DNA from: Limonium bicolor
Taxonomy: Eukaryota > Streptophyta > Magnoliopsida > Caryophyllales > Plumbaginaceae
Assembly: GCA_023374045.1 (NCBI GenBank)
Contig: CM041783.1
Span: forward strand, 93,035,298 to 93,099,297
Length of the DNA: 64,000 nucleotides
Direction: 5' to 3'
The notes under the pieces are model-generated. The model saw only the letters and a list, made by a program, of their open reading frames with translations, did no database searches and was not told where the DNA came from. This document shows, one piece after another, positions 34,134 to 47,037 of the stretch (positions are counted from its first letter, which is position 1; each line of letters opens with the position of its first letter). A program made the translations under genes and the position numbers.

Positions 34134-36594
34134 TACCAGTGTGTACTAGAAACCTACAATATCCTCCCCGCCCTCCACAATCCCTGTTTTATAACTTGGG
34201 AAACAACGCCAGAGAGATGGAAGTCCTCTCTTACTCGGGAATAGCCGATCTGGCTGTTATTAAGTACCACTGTGAGTACAGAGAACCTTTCATACGGTGG
34301 ATCCCGAAATGGTGGTCCCGGAGCGGTTTCCATTTGAACAATGTTAACCATTTAATAGCGAAGAATGAAGAATCTTGTGTACAGAAGAATAGAATTTCCG
34401 GCAACCTGGGTCGACATGCCGAGCAGTCGAGTATAACCAGCTTGCAACGCACCGACCGTGCTGCAGGCAAGAAGTGGATTAGTGAAACCCGAGACGAGTG
34501 TCTCCGGGACCACAGTTGATAAATAATACACCAACGGTATACCAACTGACAAGGGAACTACAACGTAGTGCCCAAACAAGAGACAAGTCTCAGCAACCAC
34601 GACAAATACGTGGAACGGGCTACAAAGAGGATACAATACTAAGTAAAAGGGGTCTCCCAGAATGGGAAACACCCTAGTTGATGATCATCATGTGAAGACA
34701 GTGAGAAGTCACCTAGAGGAGTTATTATCAAGACAATATGGTCAGTGAGGGCCAACAAGGCCATTGATGATAGTGCGGGTAAGAACAATACCACAACCGG
34801 TATGTGTTGAACCGATAGCCAGTTAGCATGGCGCACTTGCCATAGCAAGTGCTGCTATAACAGGCTGTTCGGGAAATTTATAACCACTACAAAGTACTTG
34901 GTAAAGTACCATAAAGTTAAATGTGATCGTCATAACAGTGGAAGGGCCTGTTAGCCTAACCTCTGTAATTGTAAGTACACCAGTCAGCAAGAAGCTAGAC
35001 TTGGTTAAGGTAAGAAGATGTTGTGAAACCATGAAAATTTTCTTTCAAACCCAGATTTATTCAAACTCTTTTCTTTTCAAAACCAAAATTTTCTTTCAAA
35101 CCAACGCTTCTTTCTACCTTCTTTTAAGAACCAAACCAGTAAAACCAAGGACAGTTGACAAGGATACAACAGTGGAATAACTTTCCTTCGATTAATTTCG
35201 GGAAGCACGGGACGCATATTGTCACGGGACAATATAAGGGAGTTGACAACAGAATACTTCACCTAGGCGTGTGACGGACACTACGAGTGTACCAACTGTA
35301 ATGTGGGACGACCGCACTCCGATAGGAACTTGTGGGCCTGACAGACCTACTTATGGGTTAGTTGGGTAAGTAGTAATGTATCAGTATGGTACCCCACATA
35401 TGTATACAAGTAGAGTCCGAAACACGAGAAGTAGTCGACTCCGTACTACGGTCAGCAGTATAAGATAAACAAGAGCTAAGGATTACATGGAATGGTTGAA
35501 ATTAAGGATCTCAGTTGAGTTAAGAAGACCAAAGGAATTAATGAATTCCTTTCAAAGAAATATTTAAGAGTCAGGAGGTGCGAAGTGCACTAACTGTTAT
35601 GTAAAGACATCGTATACGTCTTAAGGATCCTCAGGGATAAACATGATAGCTGGAATGGTGACCCAGCCTGTGCATGGCAAGGCAGATGCCTAATGTGGAC
35701 ACATTAATGTGCAATGAACGGGATGAAACTCCCAGAATGAGTACCTACACTACCAGGAAATGTTGATCTTCACAGAAGAGGATAATAAGCCAGTTAAGAA
35801 CGCAAACGGCGTGGCTAACGGAATATACCAATAAGTGTGAACCAGATATAATGGCATGACTTAGTAACACCCAGGAGCAATCCCTAAAGGGTATTCGCAT
35901 CAACAATTGTTGCACGAAATAACGTGACAGAAACACAAGGGTTGAAACTAACACCCAGTTTAGACATAAGTTGTCAGGAGACGGACTGACAAACCTAAGG
36001 GGCATCCCATGGAAGGAAACGGAAGTAACGACCTTGTCATGGAGCTCAATATAATATCCAAACCATGTAATGTTGTACAAAGAAGTACATGTATGTGGAC
36101 AGCCTACAATGAGCGCAGCTCAAGGCAGTAAGGCTTATAAGCCACAAATAAAATGTGTTATGTAAATTAGATGGATTGCAGAAGTTTATCTTGTATAAGT
36201 GAATAAAGTGATAAACGAACCACTACATTAAGAGTGGGGATACCTCTCGATACTGTGAAAGCGGTAGTTATGTGAACTAAGCTCAAGAAATACGTTAAGG
36301 GTGGACCAATATGGTTACTACCACTTGGGAAGACCGGAAGGGTAATAAGTCTAATAGCAACCACCGTACGTGTGGGACGCTAAATGTGTGATGGACAACG
36401 CTCAACGAGCACTGGGTAGTCATCCAAATGATGACGAACCATAATGTGAATAATGTAAGTATATGTGTGGAAGTTAATGTGACAGCAAATACCATGGTAG
36501 TGTCATACAAGAAGTAAGAGCACGGTACGCGGCAAGCGACCGTTGTATAAGTATTGTTAACCGATAAGTGATACCAAACAAACTAGGCGGTAAG

Positions 36595-37132
36595 TAGAGG
36601 TGCTCAAAACCTGTCCGGCCCGGTGACCCGACCCGGCCCGGCCCGGAAAAAAGCCCGGTAAGCCCGAACCCGACGGGCTGTTCGGGCGGGCTTGGACAAA
36701 AAATGGGCCCGAATAAAAAACCGGGCCGGGCCGCGGCAAATTTTCAAGCCCGCGGGCCAAGCCCGCCGGCCCGGTTTTCAATATTATTATTATTTTTAAA
36801 AAATATATATAAATAATGTATATCTTATATTATTTGATATAATCATATATCAAAATTATATTATTACATATAATATAAAATTTTACTCAAATTTATATAT
36901 AATAATAATTTTGAAATTAAATATATATTTTTTTAATATTTTTTTGTTAAAAATAAAAATAAGCAAATAACCGGGCCCGGGCCGGGCACCGGCAGAGCTG
37001 GAAAAAAACCGGGCCTAGCCCGGCCCGAAGATATAAAAAACCGGGCCCGGTCTCCATGAGTAGGCCCGACGGGCCCAAAAAACTCTTTGGCCCGGCCCGA
37101 ACCCGGCCCGCCCGCCCGAATGATCACCTCTA
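36595..37132. mobile_element. hAT-like non-autonomous element (MITE)
   Basis: 538 bp absent from the matching place in internals 1 and 3. Ends are imperfect inverted repeats, TAGAGGTGCTCA and the complement of TGATCACCTCTA (one mismatch in 12). Flanking 8-bp duplications are GCGGTAAG and GCGGTAAA (7 of 8). Eight-base duplications and TAGAGGTG-type ends fit the hAT superfamily. Both ends are very rich in CCCGG/CCGGG and the middle (about 36780-36965) is A/T. No transposase. Confidence 0.88.
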
Positions 37133-38033
37133 GCGGTAAACACAGTAGCCAGTATTACGAGATCAGAATCTCAGTGAAACACAGTGTGAATTCCGTGCGA
37201 ATCACATGAGAGATTTGCTGTCAAGAGTTTACGCCTAATGCACTCTGTATGACTGAGTGTTTTGGTATTGCACTTGCGCAGTAATGATCAAGTGGGATAG
37301 CCAGGAATTGGAAACATGCTAATTGTGGAGGAATAATGTTATAATGGCCGATGCATAGGAAATGCAAGGCCGCACCAATAAAAGAGTACTTGTACAAAAC
37401 CAAATGTGGAGTCATGATTAATAATAAGTGACTACAGTAGCACTAACTGCCAATATTGGTATGGAATATACCCCAAATGTTGTAAATAGCTGAGAGAGCA
37501 CTACACACTAGGTAGTAGCTCAATCTCAACCGACAGTAAGTCGGAAGGAAACAAGTCAATCATTGTGAAATACGTAACAGTATATATAGTCAATTATTAT
37601 GGAAGTGGATAGAAAGTTTATAACACACCGAATTCGCTCACGGTAAGAGATACCACGCGTCGGTTGAGAAACCATTATTACCAAGATAAAGGTGATATAT
37701 GGGAGGTGTACAATACAGTGAGAATAATGAATGTGGCAAACTAAGCCCTACAGTTGTCAGAGTTGCGCAGCAGACGCTAGTGAACCAGTGAGTCAAGTGT
37801 ACAATGTGCATAGTGAATATGAGTAAATGGCTAATTATTAACGCCTAGAAGCCTAACACGCCAGAATCGAAACCAACTAAGAGTTTAAACAAACTCCAAT
37901 GAGAATTCTTGGTTTAGGAACTAAACCGCCAATAGGGTTAAGATCCTCTAATCAGAATCCATTGTGTGATAGACCGAGTGGAAGTTAAAGCACTTCACGA
38001 CGGCAGAACATTTTAAGCCAATGTTTAGTGATT

Positions 38034-38069
38034 GATTACGTGGGCGTAATCCCTTTTAAGGGGGGTAGA
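38034..38069 (+). promoter_or_regulatory. Upstream PPT-like site with hairpin (A internal 2)
   Basis: GATTACG (38034-38040), loop TGGG, CGTAATC (38045-38051), then CCTTTTAAGGGGGGTAGA. It is 1.3 kb upstream of the terminal PPT and not followed by an LTR start. Confidence 0.5.
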
Positions 38070-38567
38070 GCGCAAAACCACTTAGTGTGTATTACCGTAC
38101 AAGTGTACGTGATTTATGTAGTGCATAGCACAAATAATTTGTTTTGATGATTGGTGCGTATGTTACGTAAACATACGCATTCATTCATGGTTTAATTGTG
38201 GTAATTGCGCACAGAAGATGTGAATACCATTGTGATAAGTGTGTTTGTTTGTTAACAATGGTGTGTGATAGTACAAGTGTGGGGAGTAGAGAAACTCCCG
38301 GGGAACAAAAACCCCGACATTGTATAAATGTGAAACTATGTGTTGAATTTTGATAAATATATGTGTATATATATATTATATAGTGATTCATGAAAGGGTA
38401 TGAAACCGACATAGGACCTAGTGAGAATTAGATTCCCTAGGTAACAGGATTAAAGTGAATGGAAATAACTGATAGATGAAGTTCTATCCCTTGGAGATGT
38501 TATGATTATGACTAGAAAGACTAAAAGATAGAAAATTGGAAATGAGTGTATTACTTGATGCTTGAAA

Positions 38568-38705
38568 ATGAAGTGGGAAGTGGAACTTGATTTGCATGTG
38601 ATCAAGGGAAGCCGAACACAAATTGGGGTGGAAGGATAGTTCAACACTGATGCTGATCACATCAGGGTTGGATGATTCTTGAAGCTCCCTATAAGTGGTC
38701 ACAAA
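38568..38705 (+). other. Conserved non-coding hairpin block (A internal 2)
   Basis: Hairpin 1: CTTGAT (38586-38591), 9-nt loop, ATCAAG (38601-38606). Hairpin 2: CTGATG (38647-38652), 7-nt loop, CATCAG (38660-38665). Homologous blocks occur in C and D. Confidence 0.6.
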
Positions 38706-39029
38706 TAACCGCGCTAAGAAAAGAAGCAAATAGCATAAGTTGGACTTGGAGTTATATGTGTTTTCAAAAAGGATCTGGATTGGTATTATAAAGCGTCGAT
38801 AAATACTTTACATAATTAAAGTTTCTTACTTAACCTTACAAGGAAAAAAATTTCAAATTTAAGTGATTGTTTTGATCTCCCAAGGGCACGGGGACGGAAG
38901 GTGTCCATCGCGACCGGGTTCTGCCGGGATCACAGTGTATATCAAAGATATTTTGATTGCTATACATGCTATGACATGTTGTGTGGTATGTGTAATAAAT
39001 ATTATTTTGACCTTGAGTTCCAAAGGCGT

Positions 39030-39290
39030 ATGTTATCAAGACTTATGAGTCTAAATGTTGTTGTGTTATTAGACCTACGTGTCTAAAGGCTGTTATGTTA
39101 TCAAGACCTATGTGTCTAAATGTTGTTATGTTACCCAAGACCAGAGAGTCTATGGGTTGATATGTATGTGTAAATGTTGTTAAGATACCCGGACCATTGA
39201 GTCCGAGGTTATCATGTGAATATGTTATGTTATGTATGGATGTGAATGTGTTACCCGGACCATTAAGTCCGAGGGTGTAATGTAAAATAT
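39030..39290 (+). repeat. Degenerate tandem repeats before the A PPT
   Basis: Loosely repeated units of about 35-60 bp contain TGTTATGTTATCAAGACC or GTTACCCGGACCATTAAG, each with a short inverted repeat such as CGGAC/GTCCG. The same array occurs in internals 1 and 3. They sit in the pre-PPT zone where D has its own unrelated arrays. Confidence 0.55.
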
Positions 39291-39357
39291 GTTTGGGTTA
39301 TGGAAGTTTATTTCCAAGTGATTCCTGTGTTCTAATCTAATGGTGTGTGGGAAGTGT

Positions 39358-39394
39358 GAACTTCGAGGATGAAGTTCTTTTAAGGGGGGTAGAT
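39358..39394 (+). promoter_or_regulatory. PPT with upstream hairpin (A internal 2)
   Basis: GAACTTC-GAGGAT-GAAGTTC (39358-39377) then TTTTAAGGGGGGTAGAT, directly before the LTR start at 39395. Confidence 0.8.
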
Positions 39395-42300
39395 TGAAAT
39401 ACCCCAAACCTTGATATGTTGTTAAACATTTAAACTATGGTATGTAAAGGCTAAAAAGTGCCTTAGAAACATCAGTGAACAATTTAAACCATAGTAAAAT
39501 GCAATAAAGCACTAGGATACAGTTTGAGCAAAAACATGCTTTAAGCTATGAGTGAACTTGGTTAGGACCCAAAGAGCCTACCAAGACTTAATAATATTCA
39601 ATTATGATTTAATAAGGCTAATTAAGTCCTTAGGAAACTTTGGTAGACAATGAAACCAAACAAAACACAAATAAATACCTTAAAGACAATATAAGCAAAA
39701 ATGTGCTCTAAGCTTGGGATAAATTTGTATAAGACCTAATGGTCATACCTATACCTTATAAATATGTTAATGAACATATTAAATCAATTACTAAAGAAAA
39801 CCAAGCTTGAAAACAAGTTAAAACACAAAAAGTGCTTTAAGGAGTCTTAAAGCACGTTTTTGAAAAATTGCCTTGTAAATGAGTTTTAAATGTGTACTAT
39901 ATAGTATCACATTTAGAATTCTATATCAATGGGAAATCAAAATTTTCACTTCTATGTGCCTTGTTTTTTATGAATAGTAACTTTTATAAGCTAGTTTGTA
40001 ATATGTTATTATAAGTAAGTTAATTGGTCAACAAAGACCAAAACACCCTTCTTATTAATGGGGGCCGGTTTCTATCATGGTGAGTCACCAACATGTAAAG
40101 AAATCAATTTAAGAAAGGAAGGAAAAGTAAGTAAAGAAGAAGTCACTTTATAACAAAATATCTTCCAAAAGCAAACTTACCTTCTCTTCTCTTCTTCCTT
40201 CTCATTTCACACGGTTCTTCCTCCCTTCATGCTTCTTCTACGGTTTGCAATAGTACCACACCAAACTCCATCTTTGATCTCTTGTAACTTTTAGCTCCAT
40301 GGTCCAAATTCAATTTCAAGACCACCATCCTTCTAGTTGGAGCAAGCTCTACACTTCTATCTTTTCAAATCTTCAAAAGCCTCATTTCGGTGCCAAGGAG
40401 ATTCACCATTGATGGAGCTTGAGCTCACCTTTTCGCATATTATTGTTCTCCTTTGCTTTAAGGTAAGGAACTCAAAGAAAAAAATGATGTTCCTTCATTT
40501 TTGTATGTGTCCGAAAATTCATCACAATGGTGCTTTTTCTTGCTCTCTTCATAGCTTAATTCAAACTTCAAAGGACTAGGATGAGTCCTATCTTGCTACT
40601 TAACCAAGCTCTCTTCCGAATTCCAAAGGTAATCATCAAATTTTGGTGTTTTAAGACACATATGTAAACCTAGGGTTTAACTATGAGTTGGAGTATTAAC
40701 TTAATGCTCATTACCCTTATATGGTATTGATTAGAAGATTGATAAGTGATAAAAGCCCTTGCCGATTTCTATCAAGGAAGAACAAAGAAAAACAAGTGGG
40801 AAGTCTTGAAAGAAAAGAGGTAAATGTGTTAACCTAATATGGTTTAAATGCCTAGGAAAATGAGCTTGATTTGCTTAATAAAATACCTAAGGAGCCAATG
40901 GCAAATGAGCTAGTAAAATGCTCTCAAGGAGTTTATTAAGGGCATATGTATTGTTGGGGTTTGCAGGTCAAAGGCATTATTTATGTGGGAAATTCAGTGT
41001 TTAAGGTTTATGTTATTAAGGGCCTAAGAGCCATGTTATTTAAGGGCCTAAGTGCCAAGCAATTAAGTTTATGCACTATATTGTGATGTAGTGTTAATTT
41101 CGTGAAGTTATGTGTGTGAGAAAGTTCTTGATGGATTTTAGGTGTTCTTGAATGAAATAAGGTAAAAACCTAAGTGTTTGGATGTGGATATACAAGAGAA
41201 GCTATGGCAAAATTTGGAAAATGTGTAAGAAGTTCTAAGTGATTTAAACAAGTTTTGGTGAACTAGGAAGTGTTAAAGGTGAACAAGTTTTTACTAGGGA
41301 AGAAAGCATGTATTAAGGTGTTTAAAGTGCTACAAGGATTTAGGTATTATCTTGGAAGTTCTAGGAATTCAATGAGTGTTTTGAGAAATGTATTAAAGTC
41401 TTGGAGAAGTTTGTTTAAGGTTTAGGTAATGTTGATATTCAAGGAATACATGATGTTTAGGTAAGATGTGGAAAAGGAGATTTAGTTGTAAGAAAAGATG
41501 TTGGGAAATGATGCTAAGGTGTAGAGGAAACATCTGGTATAGTGGTCATTATAGGTGAAATACCACTTAGAAAACCAAATGAAAAAAATGTACAAGTATT
41601 AAGAGATTTTGTAAGGAGTTTGTGGAATGATAAAGATAGTTTTTGTGGGTAATTTAAGGAATTTAGTACATGGTTAAAGATGTGTTTGAAGTGCCCAAAT
41701 GAGGTTAGGACATATTAGGATATATGAGGTGAAGTTTGGAGTTAAATGGGCAATGGAAATAAGGGTCTGGAGCAGACCGACCTTGCGACCGAACTTGCCA
41801 AGGTCGGTCGAGCCCAGTTTACCCTGCGAGAATTGGTTTCTGGAATGGACCGACCTTGGGGACCGGACTTGCAAGGTCGGTCGGGCTTGATTTTGTGTAC
41901 GAATTAAGTTTCTGGAATCGACCGAACATGGGACCGGACTTGGCAAGTTCGGGGGCCTGGATTTTCAAAGGGAAGAAACTCTCGGGAATGGACCGAACAT
42001 GCGACGAACTTACAAGGTCGGTCGGAGTAGAAATTTTGACGGTAAAGTGTTCTGGAATGGACCAACCTTGTGCAAGGTCGGTCGGTCGGTCGGGCCAAAA
42101 ACATTGTTTAAGGTTATAAAATGATATGTAATGATGGGGATTGATTAGTAATGATGTTATAAGGTTGTTTAAGACATGTTTGGTGAGTTATAATGATAAT
42201 TTAGTGGGGGAAAAGATGTATTAAAATGTAAAAGTAAAACAAGTTCAAAAGTGAAGTTATGTAACTAAGTTAACGGGGAAAAGTTATAAGCACTAGACTT

Positions 42301-43975
42301 TAAACAATCATGATACCCCGATGTTAATAAAAATACATGTAATGTTATCAGTTGTTCGAGGATTGCTCGAGGAACATAAGTGGACACGATAAAGTGGACT
42401 CCGGTGACAGGTATGTTTTTCTTGCAACCTGTGTCCTACCGGATTACACCGGCTTGTATGCCAATGTGTTTTTCTGTGTGTTTGCCACGTTGTAAGATAA
42501 AACATGTAATGAGTTTACAGTAATTCATTTATGTGGCGTGTTCAACTCTGATACCATTTAACCTCAGAAGTGTTAACCTTAGTTAACTGAGTCTAGGATC
42601 ACATGAGAGTTCGGTATTCGGAGCAACGACCCGAACTATGGGACGTTCTAACCACGGCTATGGGTGTGTTAATTGTGTGATATGAGTATGTGAATGTAGG
42701 GATCTCCCTTGTGTGTTTAACCCAGTTGTAATACTGTATGGTGTGTAGATGTGATAGACTCCATAGTGGGGTTCTAACTAATATCTAAAGTAAGTATGTA
42801 CTAATAGTGGTGAGGAATCCGGTTTGGCCGGTCGCGCGTTGTTTGGGAGTGGGTATCCTTCTTAGCCTTACCCTTCTCTCTGTTATGGTTGTTTCCCTCA
42901 CGGGTTATAATCTCCCATTAGCTTATTCCAAAGCTTAGCTATTCTGACTTATGATCGGTTTAGGGGGAACATGTGTTTGTGTGGTGTGTTCGGGCCTCCA
43001 AACCCAAACCATCTTAACTTAAGTTACTCGTCCGACTATTAGGACGGTAATGAGTGTTGTTGTTGTTGTATAACGAGCTTACCATGAGGGTGACATCATT
43101 CTCTAGGCTCACCAGTGAATTAACAATGTTTGGGTCGGTTCCTAAGAGGACCGTTCCCGTTATGTTATGTGATGTTGTTGTAATGCAATTTCTATTGCGA
43201 TGTTATCATGTGCACGTCGAAACGTGAAAGTGTTGTTATGTTTTATGTGAGGAATGCTATATGTTGTAAAATATGAGTGTGGGATCATGGAAATGAATCC
43301 CAGTTTGTGATAAGAGGCGTTTAAGGATAACCGATTTATGGTAAGTGTCGTCTATTAAGGAAGTAGCTCCATTAGAGGAGGAGCACTCTAGGGATAATGA
43401 ATACCATGAGTGACTTATCATAAGTATGTATTATCCGTTTGTTGAGCCATTGAGGCGAAATGTTATGTGTTGTGTGCTTACAGTTGCATGCATGATTTAA
43501 ATATAATCAACCGCATGCTAAGACGACAATTAGTTGTGCGTGGCCCGTAGCATGTGGGCTGCGGGATTACCATACCAGCAAAGGTGCTGAGCCCCTTGGG
43601 GGCCACCCTTTATCTTCTTTCCTATTTCAGGTGCAAGAGCTGGAAGCCGTTCGAGAGTAGGACGGGGTAGTCGTTGTACATGGGTAATCATTATAGTTGT
43701 GTATATACAGTAGTGTAGTAAGACTGAATTGTTATCGGCATCAGGTTGTGAATACTCGGTACAGTTGGAAGGTATATGTAAGTTTTGTGGTTAATGGAAA
43801 GGATAATAATGTGTAGTCGCTCGGGAATCTAGTCCATCAGACCGGTACAATGTTTATGTAATAGCCTGTTAGCCACGTGGGTGGTTAACGACGTGTAACA
43901 CCAACGAGTTAAGTAATGGTATATGTTTTCCCTGCAGAAAGTTGTTATGTGTTCGTTGTTGGATGGGGTGTTACA
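39395..43975 (+). mobile_element. LTR A3, complete (4.6 kb)
   Basis: 4581 bp with a PPT on its left and a primer-binding site on its right, so it served as both a 3' and a 5' LTR in the tandem array. It has a small deletion near 39890 compared with LTRs A1 and A4. Hairpin array at 41775-42094. Short ORFs (for example 40337-40579) are not conserved as proteins. Confidence 0.92.
41775..42094 (+). repeat. Hairpin tandem array in LTR A3
   Basis: Five units with GACCGACCTTG/CAAGGTCGGTC-type arms as in the other A LTRs. One unit has lost bases in its right arm (TTCGGGGG) and the last has a short GTCGGTCGGTCGGTCGG run. Confidence 0.8.
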
Positions 43976-43979
43976 AAAG

Positions 43980-44007
43980 TGGTATCAGAGCGAAGTATCG
44001 CTCTGAT
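43980..44007 (+). promoter_or_regulatory. Primer-binding site and hairpin (A internal 3)
   Basis: TGGTATCAGAGCG (43980-43992), four bases after the LTR. ATCAGAGCG pairs perfectly with CGCTCTGAT (43999-44007) across a 6-nt loop. Confidence 0.82.
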
Positions 44008-45676
44008 GACTGAATTACCGAGCTTAGGAAGTACCGAGTTAGGATTTTAGTACTTTGGGTTATGGGTTGAGTGATAGCGTGAGAGATACGCTAGTTAGGT
44101 ATTACCAGTGTGTACTGGAAACCTACAATATCCTCCCCGCCCTCCACAATCCCTGTTTTATAACTTGGGAAACAACGCTAGAGAGATGGAAGTCCTCTCT
44201 TACTCGGGAATACCCGATCTGGCTGTTATTAAGTACCACTGTGAGTACAGAGAACCTGTCATACGGTGGATCCCGAAATGTGGGAATCCCGGAGACGGTT
44301 TCCATTTGAACAATGTTAACTGCATTTAATAGCGAAGAATGAAGAATCTTGTGTACAGAAGAATAGAATTTCCGGCAACCTGGGTCGACATGCCGAGCAG
44401 TCGAGGATAACCAGCTTGCAACGCACTGACCGTGCAGTAGGCAAGAAGTGGATTAGTGAAACCCGAGACGAGTGTCTCCGGGACCACAGTTGATAAATAC
44501 AACCAAGGTATACCAACCAACAAGGGAACTACAACGTAGTGCCCAACAAGACAAGTCTCAGTCTCAGCAACCACGACAATACGTGGAACGGGCTACAAAG
44601 AGGATACAATACTAAGTAAAAGGGGTCTCCCAGAATGGGAAACACCCTAGTCGATGATCATCATGTGAAGACAGTGAAGACAGCAAATACCATGTAAGTT
44701 AGTGTCATACAAGAAGTAAGAGCACGGTACGCGACAAGCGAACGTTGTATAAGTATTGTTAACCGATAAGTGATACCAAACAACTAGGCGGTAAGCCAGT
44801 AGCCAGTATTACGAGATCAAATCTCAATGAAACACGTGAATTCCGTGCGAATCACATGAGAGATTTGCTGTCAAGAGTTTACGCCTCTGCACTCTGTATG
44901 ACTGATGTTTTGGTATTGCACTTGCGCAGTAATGATCAAGTGGGATCCAGGAATTGGAAACATGCTAATTGTGGAGGAATAATGTTATAATGGCCGATGC
45001 ATAGGAAATGCAAGGCCGCACCCAATAAAAGAGTACTTGTACAAAACCAAATGTGGAGACATGATTAATAATAAGTGACTACAGTAGCACTAACTGCCAA
45101 TATCGGTATGGAATATACCCCAAATGTTGTAAATAGCTGAGAGAGCACTACACACTAGGTAGTAGCTCAATCTCAACCGACAGTAAGTCGGAAGGAAACA
45201 AGTCAATCATTGTGAAATACGTAACAGTATATACAGTTATTATGGAAGTGGATAGAAAGTTTATAACTCACCGAATTCGCTCACGGTAAGAGATACCACG
45301 CGTCAGTTGAGAAACCATTATTACCAAGATAAAGGTGATATATGGGAGGTGTACAATACAGTGAGAATAATGAATGGGGCAAACTAAGCCCTACAGTTGT
45401 CAGAGTTGCGCAGCAGACGCTAGTGAATCAGTCAGTCAAGTGTACAATGTGCATAGTGAATATGAGTAAATGGCTAATTATTAACGCCTAGAAGCCTAAC
45501 AGGCCAGAATCGAAACCAACTAAGAGTTTAAACAAACTCCAATGAGAATTCTTGGTTTAGGAACTAAACCGCCACTAGGGTTAAGATCCTCTAATCAGAA
45601 TCCATTGTGTGATAGACCGCGTGGAAGTTAAAGCACTTCACGACGGCAGAACATTTTAAGCCAATGTTTAGTGATT

Positions 45677-45709
45677 GATTACGTGGGTAATCCTTTTAAG
45701 GGGGGTAGA
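45677..45709 (+). promoter_or_regulatory. Upstream PPT-like site with shortened hairpin (A internal 3)
   Basis: Here the hairpin has lost two bases but still pairs: GATTAC (45677-45682), loop GTGG, GTAATC (45687-45692). CTTTTAAGGGGGGTAGA follows. Confidence 0.5.
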
Positions 45710-46211
45710 GCGCAAAACCACTTAGTGTGTATTACCGTACAAGTGTACGTGATTTATGTTGTGCATAGCACAAATAATTTGTTTTGATGATTGGTGCGTA
45801 TGTTACGTAAACATACGCATTCATTCATGGTTTAATTGTGGTAATTGCGCACAGAAGATACGAATACCATTGTGATAAGTGTGTTTGTTTGTTAACAATG
45901 GTGTGTGATAGTACAAGTGTGGGGAGTAGAGAAACTCCCGGGGAACAAAAACCACGACAGTGTATAAATGTGAAACTGTGTGTTGTATTTTGATTAAATA
46001 TATGTGTATTATATATATTATATAGTGATTCATGAAAGGGTATGAAACCGACATAGGACCTAGTGAGAATAAGATTCCCTAGGTAACAGGATTAAAGTGA
46101 ATGGAAATAACTGATAGATGAAGTTCTATCCCTTGGAGATGTTATGATTATGACTAGAAAGACTAAAAGATAGAAAATTGGAAATGAGTGTATTACTTGA
46201 TGCTTGAAAAT

Positions 46212-46352
46212 GAAGTGGGAAGTGGAACTTGATTTGCATGTGATCAAGGGAAGCCGAACACAATTGGGGTGGAAGGATAGTTCAACACTGATGCTGATCA
46301 CATCAGGGTTGGATGATTCTTGAAGCTCCCTATAAGTGGTCACAAATAACCG
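46212..46352 (+). other. Conserved non-coding hairpin block (A internal 3)
   Basis: Near-identical to 38568-38705, including both hairpins. Confidence 0.6.
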
Positions 46353-47000
46353 CGCTAAGAAAAGAAGCAAAGAGCATAAGTTGGACTTGGAGTTATATGT
46401 GTTTTCAAAAAGGATCTGGATTGGTATTATAAAGCGTCGATAAATACTTTACATAATTAAAGTTTTCTTACTTAACCTAACAAGGAAAAAAAATTTCAAA
46501 TTTAAGTGATTGTTTTGATCTCCCAAGGGCACAGGGACGGAAGGTGTCCATCGCGACCGGGTTCTGCCGGGATCACAGTGTATATCAATAATATTTTTGA
46601 TTGCTATACATGCTATGACATGTTGTGTGGTATGTGTAATAAATATATTTTGACCTTGAGTTCCAAAGGCGTATGTTATCAAGATTATGAGTCTAAATGT
46701 TGTTGTGTTATATAGACCTACGTGTCTAAAGGCTGTTATGTTATCAAGACCTATGTGTCTAAATGTTGTTATGTTACCCAAGACCAGAGAGTCTAAGGGT
46801 TGTTATGTATGTGTAAATGTTGTTAAGATACCCGGACCATTGAGTCCGAGGTTATCATGTGAATATGTTATGTTATGTATGGATGTGAATGTGTTACCCG
46901 GACCATTAAGTCCGAGGGTGTGATGTAAAATATGTTTGGGTTATGGAAGTTTATTTCCAAGTGATTCCTGTGTTCTAATCTAATGGTGTGTGGGAAGTGT

Positions 47001-47037
47001 GAACTTCGAGGATGAAGTTCTTTTAAGGGGGGTAGAT
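47001..47037 (+). promoter_or_regulatory. PPT with upstream hairpin (A internal 3)
   Basis: GAACTTC-GAGGAT-GAAGTTC (47001-47020) then TTTTAAGGGGGGTAGAT, next to the LTR start at 47038. Confidence 0.8.

Larger units (their letters stand above)
34134..39394 (+). mobile_element. Internal region 2 of family A, non-coding, with hAT insertion
   Basis: Colinear with inverted internal 1 apart from loss of its first part and a 538-bp insertion at 36595-37132. It carries the upstream PPT-like site, the conserved hairpin block and the terminal PPT. Open frames of up to 126 codons (34139-34519 and minus-strand shadows) match no family and are broken in the other copies. Confidence 0.85.
43976..47037 (+). 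mobile_element. Internal region 3 of family A, with a 1.8-kb deletion
   Basis: Begins with the primer-binding site and ends with the PPT. It is only 3062 bp because sequence matching about 34705-36480 of internal 2 is missing; the junction is at about 44675 beside repeated GAAGACAG. Upstream PPT-like site and conserved block are present. Non-coding. Confidence 0.88.

Noticed and set aside
34139..34519. 126-codon plus-strand ORF at the start of A internal 2
   Set aside because: Only this copy is open that far; internals 3 and 4 stop after 73 or 80 codons. No gag motif found.
34352..34672. 106-codon minus-strand hydrophobic ORF, also seen at 52006-52326
   Set aside because: Antisense to the element, shortened by indels in other copies (44326-44574, 29227-29475), and no conserved motif. 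Treated as chance.
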